A DNA stretch of 64,000 nucleotides from Rugamonas apoptosis (lineage in GTDB: Bacteria; Pseudomonadota; Gammaproteobacteria; Burkholderiales; Burkholderiaceae_D): the NCBI RefSeq assembly GCF_014042355.1, contig NZ_JACEZU010000011.1:1-64000 (forward strand). Reading direction: 5' to 3'. Both the position numbers and the translations under genes were made by a program. Every line of letters starts with the position of its first letter. Position 1 is the stretch's first letter. Below, in pieces: positions 23,849 through 32,790 of this stretch. Below the pieces are notes generated by a model. The model had not been told where the DNA came from and did no database searches. It was given only the letters and a program-made list of their open reading frames with translations.

Positions 23849-25398
23849 GCCGCCACTCCCCTTGCCTCGTCGCCCTGCGCCTGGTCCAGCGCGGCGGCCA
23901 GTACCATTTCCTGCGTCAAGTCCTGATTGATAAATTCGCCGCGCAAGCGGCCTTCGCCCATCACCAGCACGCGGTCCGACACGCCCAGCACCTCGGCCAG
24001 CTCGGACGACACCATGATGATCGCCACGCCCTGCGCGGCCAGTTCCAGCATCAGCTTGTAAATTTCGTATTTGGCCCCCACGTCCACCCCGCGCGTGGGC
24101 TCATCGAGGATCAGCACCCGTGGGCGGGTCAGCAGCATCTTGGCCAGCACCGCCTTTTGCTGGTTGCCGCCGGACAGGCTGGTGATCGGCAAGGCCGGAC
24201 TGGCCGTCTTCAGCGCCAGCCGGGAAATCTGATCGCGCACGGCGCCGCCCTCGGCGTTGGCGTCGATCCGGCTGGCACGGGCGTAGCGTCCCAGCACCGC
24301 CAGCGTGATGTTCTGGCCCACTTCCAGGTCGGGCACGATGCCGTGCTGCTTGCGGTCCTCCGGCACCAGCGCCAGGCCGGCGCGGATCGCCTTCAGCGGC
24401 GTGCCGCAATCGATAGCCTGGCCGTCCAGCCACACCTGCGCCTCGCAGCGCCCCGGATAGGCGCCGAACAGCGCCGACACCAGCTCGGTGCGGCCGGCGC
24501 CGACCAGCCCGGCCACGCCCAGGATTTCGCCGCGGCGCAGCGTGAACGACACGTCATCGACGCGCTTGCGGCGCGGATTATCGACGTCGTAGCAAGTCAC
24601 GTTGCGTGCCTCGAACACCGTTTCACCGGGCGTGTGGTGCGCCGGTGGATACATCTGGCTCATCTCGCGCCCCACCATCTGGGCGATGATGCGCTCCACG
24701 TTCATGTCGCGCATGGGCGTGGTGGCGATATGCTGGCCGTCGCGGATGACGACGATGGTGTCGCAGATGGCCGCCACCTCGTCGAGCTTGTGCGAGATGT
24801 AGATGCAGGTGACGCCCTTGGCCTTGAGCGCGGCGATGATATCGAGCAGCACGGCGATTTCCGCCGCCGTCAGCGACGACGATGGTTCGTCCAGGATCAG
24901 CAGGCTGGCGTTCTTGTTCAGGGCCTTGGCGATCTCCACCAATTGCTGGTGGCCACCGCCGTACTGCATCACCGGCAGCGCCACGTTGATGTCGGGGATG
25001 CGCAGTTCGCGCAGCAGCTCGTCGGCGCGGCGGTACATGGCCGGATAGTTCATCCGTCCGCCCGGCAGCGTCAGCTCGCGGCCCATGAAGATATTCTCGG
25101 CCACCGACAGCTGCGGCACCAGCATCAACTCCTGGTGGATGATGACGATGCCGGCCGCCTCGGTGTCGCGGATCGATTTGGCGCGCAGCGGCTGGCCGCG
25201 CCACAATATCTCGCCGTCCCAGCTGCCATACGGGTAGACGCCGGACAGCACTTTCATCAGGGTCGACTTGCCGGCGCCGTTCTCGCCGCACAAGCCGATG
25301 CACTCGCCGGGCTTGACCTTGATGTCTATGCCATTGAGCGCGCGGACACCGCCAAACTGCTTGACGATGCCCTTCATTTCAAGCAAATAATCGGACAT
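23845..25398 (-). CDS. xylG: xylose ABC transporter ATP-binding protein
   Basis: A 517-residue protein with two ABC ATPase halves, normal for sugar transporters of this class. The first half has Walker [10 protein letters not shown] and a Walker [11 protein letters not shown]. The second half has signature [16 protein letters not shown] and Walker [15 protein letters not shown]. The second half lacks a standard Walker A, as in family members. ATG 25398 ([17 protein letters not shown]) is the family start; the frame extends upstream without a better one. It is separated from xylF by a GC-rich 175-base gap containing a large inverted repeat. Confidence 0.93.
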   Translation of the reverse strand: MSDYLLEMKGIVKQFGGVRALNGIDIKVKPGECIGLCGENGAGKSTLMKVLSGVYPYGSWDGEILWRGQPLRAKSIRDTEAAGIVIIHQELMLVPQLSVAENIFMGRELTLPGGRMNYPAMYRRADELLRELRIPDINVALPVMQYGGGHQQLVEIAKALNKNASLLILDEPSSSLTAAEIAVLLDIIAALKAKGVTCIYISHKLDEVAAICDTIVVIRDGQHIATTPMRDMNVERIIAQMVGREMSQMYPPAHHTPGETVFEARNVTCYDVDNPRRKRVDDVSFTLRRGEILGVAGLVGAGRTELVSALFGAYPGRCEAQVWLDGQAIDCGTPLKAIRAGLALVPEDRKQHGIVPDLEVGQNITLAVLGRYARASRIDANAEGGAVRDQISRLALKTASPALPITSLSGGNQQKAVLAKMLLTRPRVLILDEPTRGVDVGAKYEIYKLMLELAAQGVAIIMVSSELAEVLGVSDRVLVMGEGRLRGEFINQDLTQEMVLAAALDQAQGDEARGVAA

Positions 25399-25461
25399 GC
25401 TGACTCTCGTGGAATGCTTGGAATTCGTGGAATTCGAGGACGCGCGGACGTGAGCACGCGT

Positions 25462-25520
25462 GGGCGTGAGCACGCGCGGATGCGGGCACGCGGCGGCGGC
25501 GCACGCCACTGCTCACGCCC
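25462..25520 (-). promoter_or_regulatory. large inverted repeat between xylF and xylG
   Basis: gggcgtgagca (25462-25472) and tgctcacgccc (25510-25520) are perfect 11-base complements with a 37-base GC-rich loop. There is also a direct repeat of cgtgagcacgcg-type sequence at about 25449-25475. In the transcript it would fold between the binding-protein and ATPase genes, a typical position for a hairpin that protects the upstream mRNA and lowers downstream expression. Confidence 0.5.
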
Positions 25521-25574
25521 GCCCGCGCGGCGGCGCGGCGGCCATTGGCACGCCGGCGCCTCCCGCAACTTCGC

Positions 25575-26588
25575 TTATTGCGCGCTGATCTGGTCCTTGG
25601 TATAGAAACCGTCTTCCACCAGCAGGTTGATATTGGCCTTGGTCAGCGGGGTGGGCTTGAGCAGCACGGTGCTGACCTGCTTCAGGCCATTGTCGTAATG
25701 GGCGTTGTAGCCCGGCTTCTCGCTGCGCGCCAGTTGCACGGCCAGCTTGGCCGCTTCCGCCGCGATGGTCTTCAGTGGCTTGTAGACCGTCATCGCCTGG
25801 GTGCCGGCGATGACGCGCTTGACCGCCGCCAGGTCGGCGTCCTGGCCCGACACCGGCACCTTGCCGCTCAGTTTTTGCGCGGCCAACGCCTGGATCGCGC
25901 CGCCGGCCGTGCCGTCGTTGGAGGCGACGATGGCGTCGATCTTGTTGTCGTTGGCCGTCAGCGCGTTCTCGACGATGGACAACGCTTCCGACGCGCTCCA
26001 GTCCTTCACCCATTGCTGGCCGACGATCTTGATGTCGCCCTTGTCGATCAACGGTTTCAGCACCTTCATCTGGCCTTCCCGCAGCATCTTGGCGTTGTTG
26101 TCGGTCGGCGCTCCGCCCAACAGATAGTAATTACCCTTAGGCCGCACTTTGCTCACGCCCTCGGCCTGCATTTCGCCGACCTTCTCGTTGTCGAAGGAGA
26201 TATAGGCGTCGATGTCGGCGTTGAGGATCAAGCGGTCATACGACAGCACCTTGATGCCGGCTTTCTTGGCTTCCTTGACGGTGTTGTTGAGCACCGTGGC
26301 ATTGAACGGCACGATCACCAGCACGTCCACGCCGCGCGAGATCAGGTTCTCGATCTGCGCGATCTGGCGCTGTTCGCTGGCGTCGGCCGATTGCACGTAC
26401 ACCTTGGCGCCCAGCTTCTCGGCCGAGGCGATGAAGAAGTCGCGGTCGCGCGTCCAGCGCTCCACACGCAGGTCGTCGATCGAAAAGCCGATCTTCGGAT
26501 GTTGGGCGTCGGCGCTGGCGCCACCGCTGGCGCAGGCCATCAGGATGGTCATGGCGGACATGATGGCGGTGCTGAGTATCTTCTTCAT
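25575..26588 (-). CDS. xylF: D-xylose-binding periplasmic protein
   Basis: A 337-residue periplasmic protein that captures xylose for XylGH. It starts MKKILSTAIMSAMTILMACA, a signal peptide whose 'MACAS' could also be read as a lipobox. The mature part has KIGFSIDDLRVERWTRDRDF, ISRGVDVLVIVPFNA, GIKVLSYDRLILNADIDAYI and VASNDGTAGGAIQALA, all characteristic of XylF. A good 'ggagacctgc' site precedes the start. It is the first transporter gene, behind xylD by 118 bases, and the gap contains a pair of direct repeats. Confidence 0.93.
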   Translation of the reverse strand: MKKILSTAIMSAMTILMACASGGASADAQHPKIGFSIDDLRVERWTRDRDFFIASAEKLGAKVYVQSADASEQRQIAQIENLISRGVDVLVIVPFNATVLNNTVKEAKKAGIKVLSYDRLILNADIDAYISFDNEKVGEMQAEGVSKVRPKGNYYLLGGAPTDNNAKMLREGQMKVLKPLIDKGDIKIVGQQWVKDWSASEALSIVENALTANDNKIDAIVASNDGTAGGAIQALAAQKLSGKVPVSGQDADLAAVKRVIAGTQAMTVYKPLKTIAAEAAKLAVQLARSEKPGYNAHYDNGLKQVSTVLLKPTPLTKANINLLVEDGFYTKDQISAQ

Positions 26589-26648
26589 TGCAGGTCTCCT
26601 TTAGGTTTTTTTTGGAACTACGGATGCGACGGGTGAAGCAAGAAAATA

Positions 26649-26698
26649 GTGGCTGACGTCGGCGGTATCTAACGTCAGCGGTGGCTGACATCGGCGGT
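26649..26698. repeat. direct repeats between xylD and xylF
   Basis: gtggctgacgtcggcggt (26649-26666) and gtggctgacatcggcggt (26681-26698) differ by one base and are 32 bases apart. An inverted gtcagc / gctgac pair lies within. They are placed 60-110 bases before the xylF start and could be XylR sites for an internal promoter. Confidence 0.4.
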
Positions 26699-26706
26699 GG
26701 ACGACA

Positions 26707-28533
26707 TCAATGGTTATGCCGCGGCAGGGTCTGCCCCACCGCGCGGTACTGCAAGGCCAGCTCAAGGCAGGCCCCGCTGTCGAGCTGCCCCACCGTGGCG
26801 CGGTAGATCTCCTGCCACGGGGTCTGGCTGGCGGGCGGCGGCGGCGCCGGTTCGCTGCGGCGGCGGGCCAGTTCGGCCTCGTCGACCAGCATGTCGCAAC
26901 GGCCCTGGTTCAGGTCGACCCGGATGCGGTCGCCCGTGCGCAGCAAGGCCAGGCCGCCGCCGGCCGCGCTCTCGGGCGAAGCGTTCAGGATCGACGGACT
27001 GTCCGAGGTGCCGGACTGGCGGCCATCGCCCAGGGTGGGCAAATTCATCACGCCGCGCCTGACCAGCGCATCCGGCGGCTGCATGTTGACCACCTCGGCC
27101 GAGCCGGGCCAGCCGAGCGGGCCGGCGCCGCGCATCACCAGCATGCAATGCTCATCGATGGCCAGCGCCGGATCGTTGATGCGGGCGTGGTAGTCGGCCG
27201 AGCCGTCGAACACCACGGCGCGCGCCTCGAATACCCCCTCGCTACCCGGTGTGCTCAGGTAACGGGCGCGGAACTCGCCGGAAATGACACTGGTCTTCAT
27301 GATCGCGAAATCAAACAGATTGCCGCGCAGCGCCAGGAAACCGGCCCGTTGCCGCAGCGGCTCCGCGTACGGCCGCACCATCTCACGGTCGCCGCTGGCG
27401 CGGCCGGCCAGGTTGTCGGCCATGCTGGCGCCGGTGACCGTGGGGCGCGCGGCGCGCAATCGGCCCGCCTGCAACAGCTCCCACATCACGGCCGGCACGC
27501 CGCCGGCGCGGTGGAAGCGCTCGCCCAGGTATTTGCCGGCCGGCTGCATGTTCAGCAGCAGCGGCACGTCATAGCCATATTCCATCCAGTCGTCCGCATG
27601 CAGTTCCACGCCGGCGTGGCGCGCCATGGCCGTCAAATGGGGCTGCGCGTTGGTGGAGCCGCCGATGGCGGCGTTGACGACGATGGCGTCGAGGAAGGCG
27701 TCGCGCGTCAGGATCGCCGACGGACGCAGGTCGATGCGCGCCATCTCGACGATGCGCCGCCCCGTCTCGTAGGCGATCTGGCCCCGTTCGCGGTAAGGCG
27801 CGGGGATGGCCGCGCAACCGGTCAGCGACATGCCCAGCGCCTCGGCCAGCGCGTTCATCGTGGAGGCCGTGCCCATGGTGTTGCAGTGGCCGGCCGAGGG
27901 CGCCGACGCGGCCGCGATGTCGAGGAATTGTTCCCCATCGATGGCGCCGGCCGCCAACTGCCGCCGGCCCTTCCAGATGGCCGCGCCCGAGCCCACCAGT
28001 TCGCCGTCCAGCCAGCCGTCCAGCATCGGTCCGCCCGACAGCACGATGGCCGGCAGGTCAACCGTGGCGGCGGCCATCAACTGGGCCGGCGTGGTCTTGT
28101 CGCAACCGGTGGTCAGCACCACGGCGTCGATCGGATAGCCGTGCAGGATTTCCACCAGCCCCAGGTAGGCCAGGTTGCGGTCCAGCGCGGCCGTCGGCCG
28201 GCGGCAATTCTCGAAGATCGGATGCAACGGGAATTCCATCGGAATGCCGCCCGCGTCGCGGATGCCGTCGCGCACCCGCTTGGCCAGCTCCAGGTGGATG
28301 CGATTGCAGGGACTGAGGTCGCTGCCGCTCTGGGCGATGCCGATGATGGGCCGGCCCGAGCGCAGTTCCGCCGCCGTGACACCATAATTCATGAACCGTT
28401 CCAGATACAGCGCGGTCAGGTCGATATGGTCCGGATTGTCGAACCAGTCCTGCGAGCGGTAGCGCCGCGGGGCGGGGCTGTCGGCGCGCATGGCCTGGTC
28501 CTGGTTCGGGTCCTGCTTGTCGTCGCTACGCAT
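26707..28533 (-). CDS. xylD: D-xylonate dehydratase (IlvD/Edd family)
   Basis: A 608-residue iron-sulfur dehydratase that turns D-xylonate into 2-keto-3-deoxy-D-xylonate in the Weimberg/Dahms routes. Family landmarks include IGIAQSGSDLSPCNRIH (first cluster Cys), VVLTTGCDKTTPAQLMAAAT (second Cys), SAPSAGHCNTMGTASTMNAL (third Cys and PS00886-type pattern) and AAIGGSTNAQPHL. The extended N-terminus beginning YRSQDWFDNPDHIDLTALYL is typical of pentonate dehydratases. The start is ATG 28533 with an 'aagga' site; earlier Met codons lie inside the upstream gene. Only 16 bases separate it from xylB. Confidence 0.9.
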   Translation of the reverse strand: MRSDDKQDPNQDQAMRADSPAPRRYRSQDWFDNPDHIDLTALYLERFMNYGVTAAELRSGRPIIGIAQSGSDLSPCNRIHLELAKRVRDGIRDAGGIPMEFPLHPIFENCRRPTAALDRNLAYLGLVEILHGYPIDAVVLTTGCDKTTPAQLMAAATVDLPAIVLSGGPMLDGWLDGELVGSGAAIWKGRRQLAAGAIDGEQFLDIAAASAPSAGHCNTMGTASTMNALAEALGMSLTGCAAIPAPYRERGQIAYETGRRIVEMARIDLRPSAILTRDAFLDAIVVNAAIGGSTNAQPHLTAMARHAGVELHADDWMEYGYDVPLLLNMQPAGKYLGERFHRAGGVPAVMWELLQAGRLRAARPTVTGASMADNLAGRASGDREMVRPYAEPLRQRAGFLALRGNLFDFAIMKTSVISGEFRARYLSTPGSEGVFEARAVVFDGSADYHARINDPALAIDEHCMLVMRGAGPLGWPGSAEVVNMQPPDALVRRGVMNLPTLGDGRQSGTSDSPSILNASPESAAGGGLALLRTGDRIRVDLNQGRCDMLVDEAELARRRSEPAPPPPASQTPWQEIYRATVGQLDSGACLELALQYRAVGQTLPRHNH

Positions 28534-28549
28534 GGCGTGGTCCTTGTGA

Positions 28550-29317
28550 TCAGGCGCCATACCAGCCGGCATCGACAAAATAATTGCGGCCGGTGCAGCG
28601 GGCGGCATTGTCCGAGGCGAGGAACAGCGCCAGCGCCGCCACGTCCTCCGGCTCGACCCGCTGGGGCAGGCACTGGCCGGCCAGGATCAGTTGTTCGGCC
28701 TCCGGCGTGTGCCACAACTCGGTCTGGCGCGGGGTGCGCACGGCGCCCGGGATGATGCAATTGACGCGCACATTGTGTGGCCCCAGGTCGCGCGCCAGGC
28801 CGTGGGTCAGGCCCTCGATGCCGGCCTTGGCCGTCATGTACAGCGCCAGCCGCGCCTGCGCCAGGTGCCAGGAGATCGAGCCGAGATTGATGATCGCCCC
28901 GCCGCCCGCCTCACGCATGCCCGGCGCCACCGCCTGGGCGCAAAAGAACTGGTGGCGCAGGTTGACGGCCATGCGCTGGTCCCAGTAGGCCGGCGTGACG
29001 TCGCTGATCTGGTGGCGATCGTCGTTGGCGGCGTTGTTGATCAACACATCGATCGGGCCGATGGCGCTTTCGATGGCACCGAAGGTGCGGGACAGCTCGT
29101 CGAGGTCGGTCAGGTCGCAATGCATGAACTGCGGCGCGCAGGCCGCGTTGGCCAGGCGCGCGGCCAGCGCGCGCGCGGGGGCGTCGGCGATATCGAGGAA
29201 CACCACCTGGGCGCCCTGCCCGGCGAACGCTTCGACGATGGCAGAACCGATGCCGGTGCCGCCACCGGTGATGACGACGCGCTTGCGCGCCAGGCTGGGG
29301 TAAGTTGCGTAAATCAT
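28550..29317 (-). CDS. xylB: D-xylose 1-dehydrogenase (SDR family)
   Basis: A 255-residue short-chain dehydrogenase. It has the Rossmann motif VVITGGGTGIGSAI, the NNAAND motif, the catalytic Ser in INLGSISWHLAQARLALYMT with Y-M-T-A-K active site, and FLASDNAARCTGRNYFVDAG at the end. The order 'IYATYPSLARKRVVITGGG' and 'DDRHQISDVTPAYWDQRM' matches Caulobacter-type XylB, which oxidises D-xylose with NAD+ to xylonolactone. It lies between xylX and xylD in the operon, which supports the specific call. Confidence 0.88.
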   Translation of the reverse strand: MIYATYPSLARKRVVITGGGTGIGSAIVEAFAGQGAQVVFLDIADAPARALAARLANAACAPQFMHCDLTDLDELSRTFGAIESAIGPIDVLINNAANDDRHQISDVTPAYWDQRMAVNLRHQFFCAQAVAPGMREAGGGAIINLGSISWHLAQARLALYMTAKAGIEGLTHGLARDLGPHNVRVNCIIPGAVRTPRQTELWHTPEAEQLILAGQCLPQRVEPEDVAALALFLASDNAARCTGRNYFVDAGWYGA

Positions 29318-29360
29318 TGCACTCTTTCGTGTCGGGTTACTGATCGGCTTACCGATCTGA

Positions 29361-30554
29361 TTATTGGGAGGGGGAGACGGGCAAGCCGCGCCGCGCCAGG
29401 CTGGCGTACAGCGCGCGCACGCCCTCGGTCCACGGCGGAATGGCGTCGCTGCGTTGCACGTGGTTGACCAGCGCGCCCAGCGAGGCGGTGGCGATGGTGA
29501 CCCGGTCGCCCAGGTGATGAGTGAAACCGCCGCCTTGGGCGTCGCGGTCCTGGATCGGCGAGAACATGGTGCCGAGGAACAGCATGAAGCCGTCCGGGTA
29601 TTGATGGTGGCGGCCCAGCACCTGGTTCACCAGGTCCAGTGGATCGCGGCTGATCTCGCGCATGTGGCTGGCGCCGGCGAGGCGGAAATCATCGTCGGCC
29701 CCTTCGATGAGCAGGCTCACTTCGGCGGCCCGGATGGTGTCGAGCGTGAACTGCTCGTCGAACAGGCGGATGAAGGGACCGATGGCGCAGGAACCGTTAT
29801 TGTCCTTGGCTTTGCCCAGCAACAGCGCGCTGCGGCCCTCGATGTCGCGCAGGTTGACGTCGTTGCCCAGCGTCGCGCCCAGCACGCGGCCATCGCCGCT
29901 CACCGCCAGCACGATCTCCGGTTCCGGGTTGTTCCACTGCGAATCCGGATGCAGGCCCACGTCCGCGCCGCAGCCCACCGCCGACATGGGCTGTGCCTTG
30001 GTGAACACCTCGGCGTCGGGGCCGATCCCCACTTCCATGTACTGCGACCAGGCGCCGCGCCGCTGCAGCTCACTTTTCAATCGCAGCGCCGCGTCCGAGC
30101 CCGGCCGCAGCGCCGACAGGTCGCTGCCCAAGGTCTGGCGCAGCGCGGCCCGCAACGCGGTGGCACGGGCCGGGTCGCCGCCGGCCTGCTCTTCGATCAC
30201 CCGTTCCAGCAGGCTGACGGCGAAGGTGACGCCGCACGCCTTGACCGCCTGCAGGTCGCACGGCGCCAGCAAGCGCGGCACTCCTGCCGCGGGCGACGCC
30301 TGCAACGTGGCGTCGAGCAGCGCCAGTACCGGGCCGAGCGCTTCGCCAGGAGCGTGCCTGGCCAATGCCAGCGGATCCGGGCTGGCCAGCAGGTCGGCCA
30401 TGGTGGGCGCCGCCGCCGTGATGTCGAACACCTCGCCGCCGCGCACCGCCACCACACAAGGCCCCTGCACGGCGCCACCACGCCAGACCCGGCCAACCAG
30501 GACGGCATCATGGGCATCGACAGGGAGCAAGGCGGTGGCGGCGAGTGTTTTCAT
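29361..30554 (-). CDS. xylX: 2-keto-3-deoxy-xylonate dehydratase (FAA-hydrolase family)
   Basis: A 397-residue enzyme of the fumarylacetoacetate-hydrolase fold. It should dehydrate 2-keto-3-deoxy-D-xylonate to alpha-ketoglutarate semialdehyde. Landmarks are FTKAQPMSAVGCGADVGLHP, WNNPEPEIVLAVSG with the metal-binding E-x-E, and VNLRDIEGRSALLLGKAKDN. ATG 30554 (MKTLAATALLPVD) fits the family start; the frame extends upstream to 30659 without support. It is the first gene of the operon, so the main promoter should lie in 30555-30782, where I see no clear operator. Confidence 0.85.
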   Translation of the reverse strand: MKTLAATALLPVDAHDAVLVGRVWRGGAVQGPCVVAVRGGEVFDITAAAPTMADLLASPDPLALARHAPGEALGPVLALLDATLQASPAAGVPRLLAPCDLQAVKACGVTFAVSLLERVIEEQAGGDPARATALRAALRQTLGSDLSALRPGSDAALRLKSELQRRGAWSQYMEVGIGPDAEVFTKAQPMSAVGCGADVGLHPDSQWNNPEPEIVLAVSGDGRVLGATLGNDVNLRDIEGRSALLLGKAKDNNGSCAIGPFIRLFDEQFTLDTIRAAEVSLLIEGADDDFRLAGASHMREISRDPLDLVNQVLGRHHQYPDGFMLFLGTMFSPIQDRDAQGGGFTHHLGDRVTIATASLGALVNHVQRSDAIPPWTEGVRALYASLARRGLPVSPSQ

Positions 30555-30782
30555 AATCTTTCGCGGATGCGGATAAGGGGGAAAAGGCACCTGTTGGTGC
30601 AAGGAACTGGAGCGATTCTGCCCGCCAGCCACACCCGCCGCAATTATGAAATTCACCAATCCTGCTCATGATTATTGGGGGCGCGAAGCGCATGGCAAGG
30701 CATGCCCTGCCCCCGTCCCGGCGCCGCCGCGCGGCACGCCGGGGTGAGCCCAGCCGAGCGGCCGGGCCGATGTTGCATACCG

Positions 30783-32243
30783 TTACGCAGGATGCGGCGC
30801 GTGGGTGTCCGACACGTACAGGCCGTTGGCGGAGATGCGGTTGCGCCCGGCCGACTTGGCCACGTACAGGGCCTTGTCAGCCGCCTCCACCAGCAGCGTG
30901 GGCGGCGGTTGCTCCTGCTCAGCCAGGCCGGCTTCCGGCTCGGCCGCGCGGCAACTGGCCGACACCACGCCGATGCTCACCGTCACCAGCGGCCAGCCGG
31001 GCGTGCCGTGATGGGGAATGCCCAGGTCGGCCACCGCCAGCCGCATGCGCTGGGCCAGCAGTTCGGCGTCCGCCAGGCTGGTCTGCGGCAGCAGCGCGAC
31101 GAATTCCTCGCCGCCATAGCGCGCCACCATGTCGCCAGCCCGGTGCGAGGCGCCAGCCAGCGCCCGGGCCACCGCGCGCAAACAACTGTCGCCGGCCACA
31201 TGGCCATGGGTATCGTTGTAGGTCTTGAAGTAATCGACATCGATCATGAGCAGCGCCAGCGGCGCATGGCCGCGCAGGGCACGGCGCCATTCCTGCTGCA
31301 GCTCGGCGTCGAAGGCGCGCCGGTTGGTGATGCCCGTCAGGCCATCGGTGAGGTTGATGCGGCGCAGCCGTTCCATCATGTCCAGCAGGCTGCTGTACAT
31401 CATGCCACTCTCGGCCAGCAACACCATGAGCACGAAACTGGCCGCCAGCAGGCCATAGAGCCGGCCCACATAAAAACCCACGTCGAAGCGCCCACCGTTG
31501 AGCATGGCCGACAACGCCACATCGACCACCCACACCCACATCACCACCATCAGCCATAAGTCCAGCAGCGAGCGCGCGCCGCAGCACCACAGCACCACCA
31601 GCGCCAGCAGGCTCAAACACCAGACCACGCCCACCACGGACAGCATGACGGGCGTGTAATGGTCGGCCACCATGAGCGGCGGCAGGATCGCATGGAAGCG
31701 CGTCACCACCAGCGCCAGCGCGGCCACGGTGGCCAGCACCAGCAGCGCGCCCAGCACGATCAGCAGGCTGGTGCAGCGGGTGGGCACCACTTCGTCCAGC
31801 GTGCTGCGCCGGAGCAGCGCATAGGCGATCACGAACAGGGGAAAGCCGCCGTGCCACAGCATGTACAGCCAGGCCGTCGTCTGGGGCCCGGCGCCCAGCA
31901 TGCCGCCGGTATCGAACACGCCCGGGAAGGTCAGCAGGTGGATACTGGCGATCAAGGCCGTAAACAGGTAGCCGCACGCCAGCACGTAGAGCGAGCGGAC
32001 GTGGAAGGAATGGAACTGGCCAAACAGCAGCGAGGCCGTGATGAGGTCGCAGATCACCAGCGCCGACTCATAGGCGGGAATGAAGGCCCATACGCGCGGC
32101 AACTGCATTTTCGCGAACGGCACCGCTGCCAGGAAGATCAGTACCGACAGGATCACCACCCCGTAGGCCAGGCGCCGCTGGTGCGGTCCGGCCGCGATCG
32201 TGGACAGGAAAACCTGTTGTTCTCGTTGTAGTCGGTCCGCCAT
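30783..32243 (-). CDS. MASE4-GGDEF diguanylate cyclase
   Basis: A 486-residue membrane-anchored cyclase. Residues 25-290 form a multi-helix MASE4-like sensor: YGVVILSVLIFLAAVPFAKM, DLITASLLFGQFHSF, FTALIASIHLLTFPGVF and GPQTTAWLYMLWHGGFPLF are its hallmarks. The C-terminal GGDEF domain (about 310-470) has DGLTGITNRRAFDAELQQEW, LALLMIDVDYFKTYNDTHGH and the active RYGGEEF. It should make cyclic di-GMP in response to an unknown membrane signal. It lies upstream of xylX in the same direction, 228 bases away, and is probably a separate transcript. Confidence 0.9.
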   Translation of the reverse strand: MADRLQREQQVFLSTIAAGPHQRRLAYGVVILSVLIFLAAVPFAKMQLPRVWAFIPAYESALVICDLITASLLFGQFHSFHVRSLYVLACGYLFTALIASIHLLTFPGVFDTGGMLGAGPQTTAWLYMLWHGGFPLFVIAYALLRRSTLDEVVPTRCTSLLIVLGALLVLATVAALALVVTRFHAILPPLMVADHYTPVMLSVVGVVWCLSLLALVVLWCCGARSLLDLWLMVVMWVWVVDVALSAMLNGGRFDVGFYVGRLYGLLAASFVLMVLLAESGMMYSSLLDMMERLRRINLTDGLTGITNRRAFDAELQQEWRRALRGHAPLALLMIDVDYFKTYNDTHGHVAGDSCLRAVARALAGASHRAGDMVARYGGEEFVALLPQTSLADAELLAQRMRLAVADLGIPHHGTPGWPLVTVSIGVVSASCRAAEPEAGLAEQEQPPPTLLVEAADKALYVAKSAGRNRISANGLYVSDTHAPHPA

Positions 32244-32394
32244 GAGCCACCCCGCCTAGCCGTCGCGGCTGTCGCCAGCCTGAGCAACAAGTCGCCACTA
32301 GCAACTTGCATGCGACAAGTGTAACAAGGTCGATGGGGTTTGCGGCAAACCTTTTGCTGCGGGGCGGATCAAGCCGCCACAACGCACAACAAGT

Positions 32395-32790
32395 TCAGTT
32401 CTGGCGGCTGTGGAAAGCCTTGTTGGCGATCTTCCAGCCATCGGCTGTTTTCAGCAGCACAAAGTAGTCGGTGAAGGTCGCGGCGCCATGCGCCAGCGTG
32501 ACGCGGGCACAGGCCGACAGGCCGGCCACGTCGATCCAGTCCACCGTGCGGCGGCGTAGCGCCTCGTCAGCCGCCGGCACGCCCTTGAAGCGTTCGCAAT
32601 AGACGTCCAGCGGCCAGGACGTAAACACGCCCTCGCGCATAGCCTCGATGTGGGCGCTGGGCAGGAACGCTTGCCGCATGTGAGCGGCGTCGTCACGCGC
32701 ATGGCCGAGGAAATACTGTTCAATAGGAGCCAGCACTTCGGCTTGTTCTGCGGTCAACGCGGCCATGGCGGCAGGTGGAATCAAAGTCAT
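32395..32790 (-). CDS. NTF2-like protein (lumazine-binding type)
   Basis: A 131-residue protein with the cone-shaped NTF2 pattern: an N-terminal helix (VLAPIEQYFLGHARDDAAHM), 'AFLPSAHIEAMREGVF', and the final strands ARVTLAHGAATFTDYFVLLK and GWKIANKAFHS. The 'F-T-D-Y-F-x-L-L-K ... W-K-I-x-N-K-x-F' ending is typical of the Lumazine_bd_2 / DUF4440-like group, a set of proteins of mixed or unknown function. No signal peptide. It is transcribed toward the diguanylate cyclase, 150 bases from its start. Confidence 0.65.
   Translation of the reverse strand: MTLIPPAAMAALTAEQAEVLAPIEQYFLGHARDDAAHMRQAFLPSAHIEAMREGVFTSWPLDVYCERFKGVPAADEALRRRTVDWIDVAGLSACARVTLAHGAATFTDYFVLLKTADGWKIANKAFHSRQN

Noticed and set aside
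26710-28755. Rightward 681-codon frame opposite xylD
   Set aside because: It is the antisense of a well-supported dehydratase with all cluster cysteines, and has no domain of its own.
28550-29317. xylB as a sugar kinase
   Set aside because: The gene name is used for xylulokinase in enteric bacteria, but this protein is plainly a short-chain dehydrogenase of the Caulobacter XylB type.
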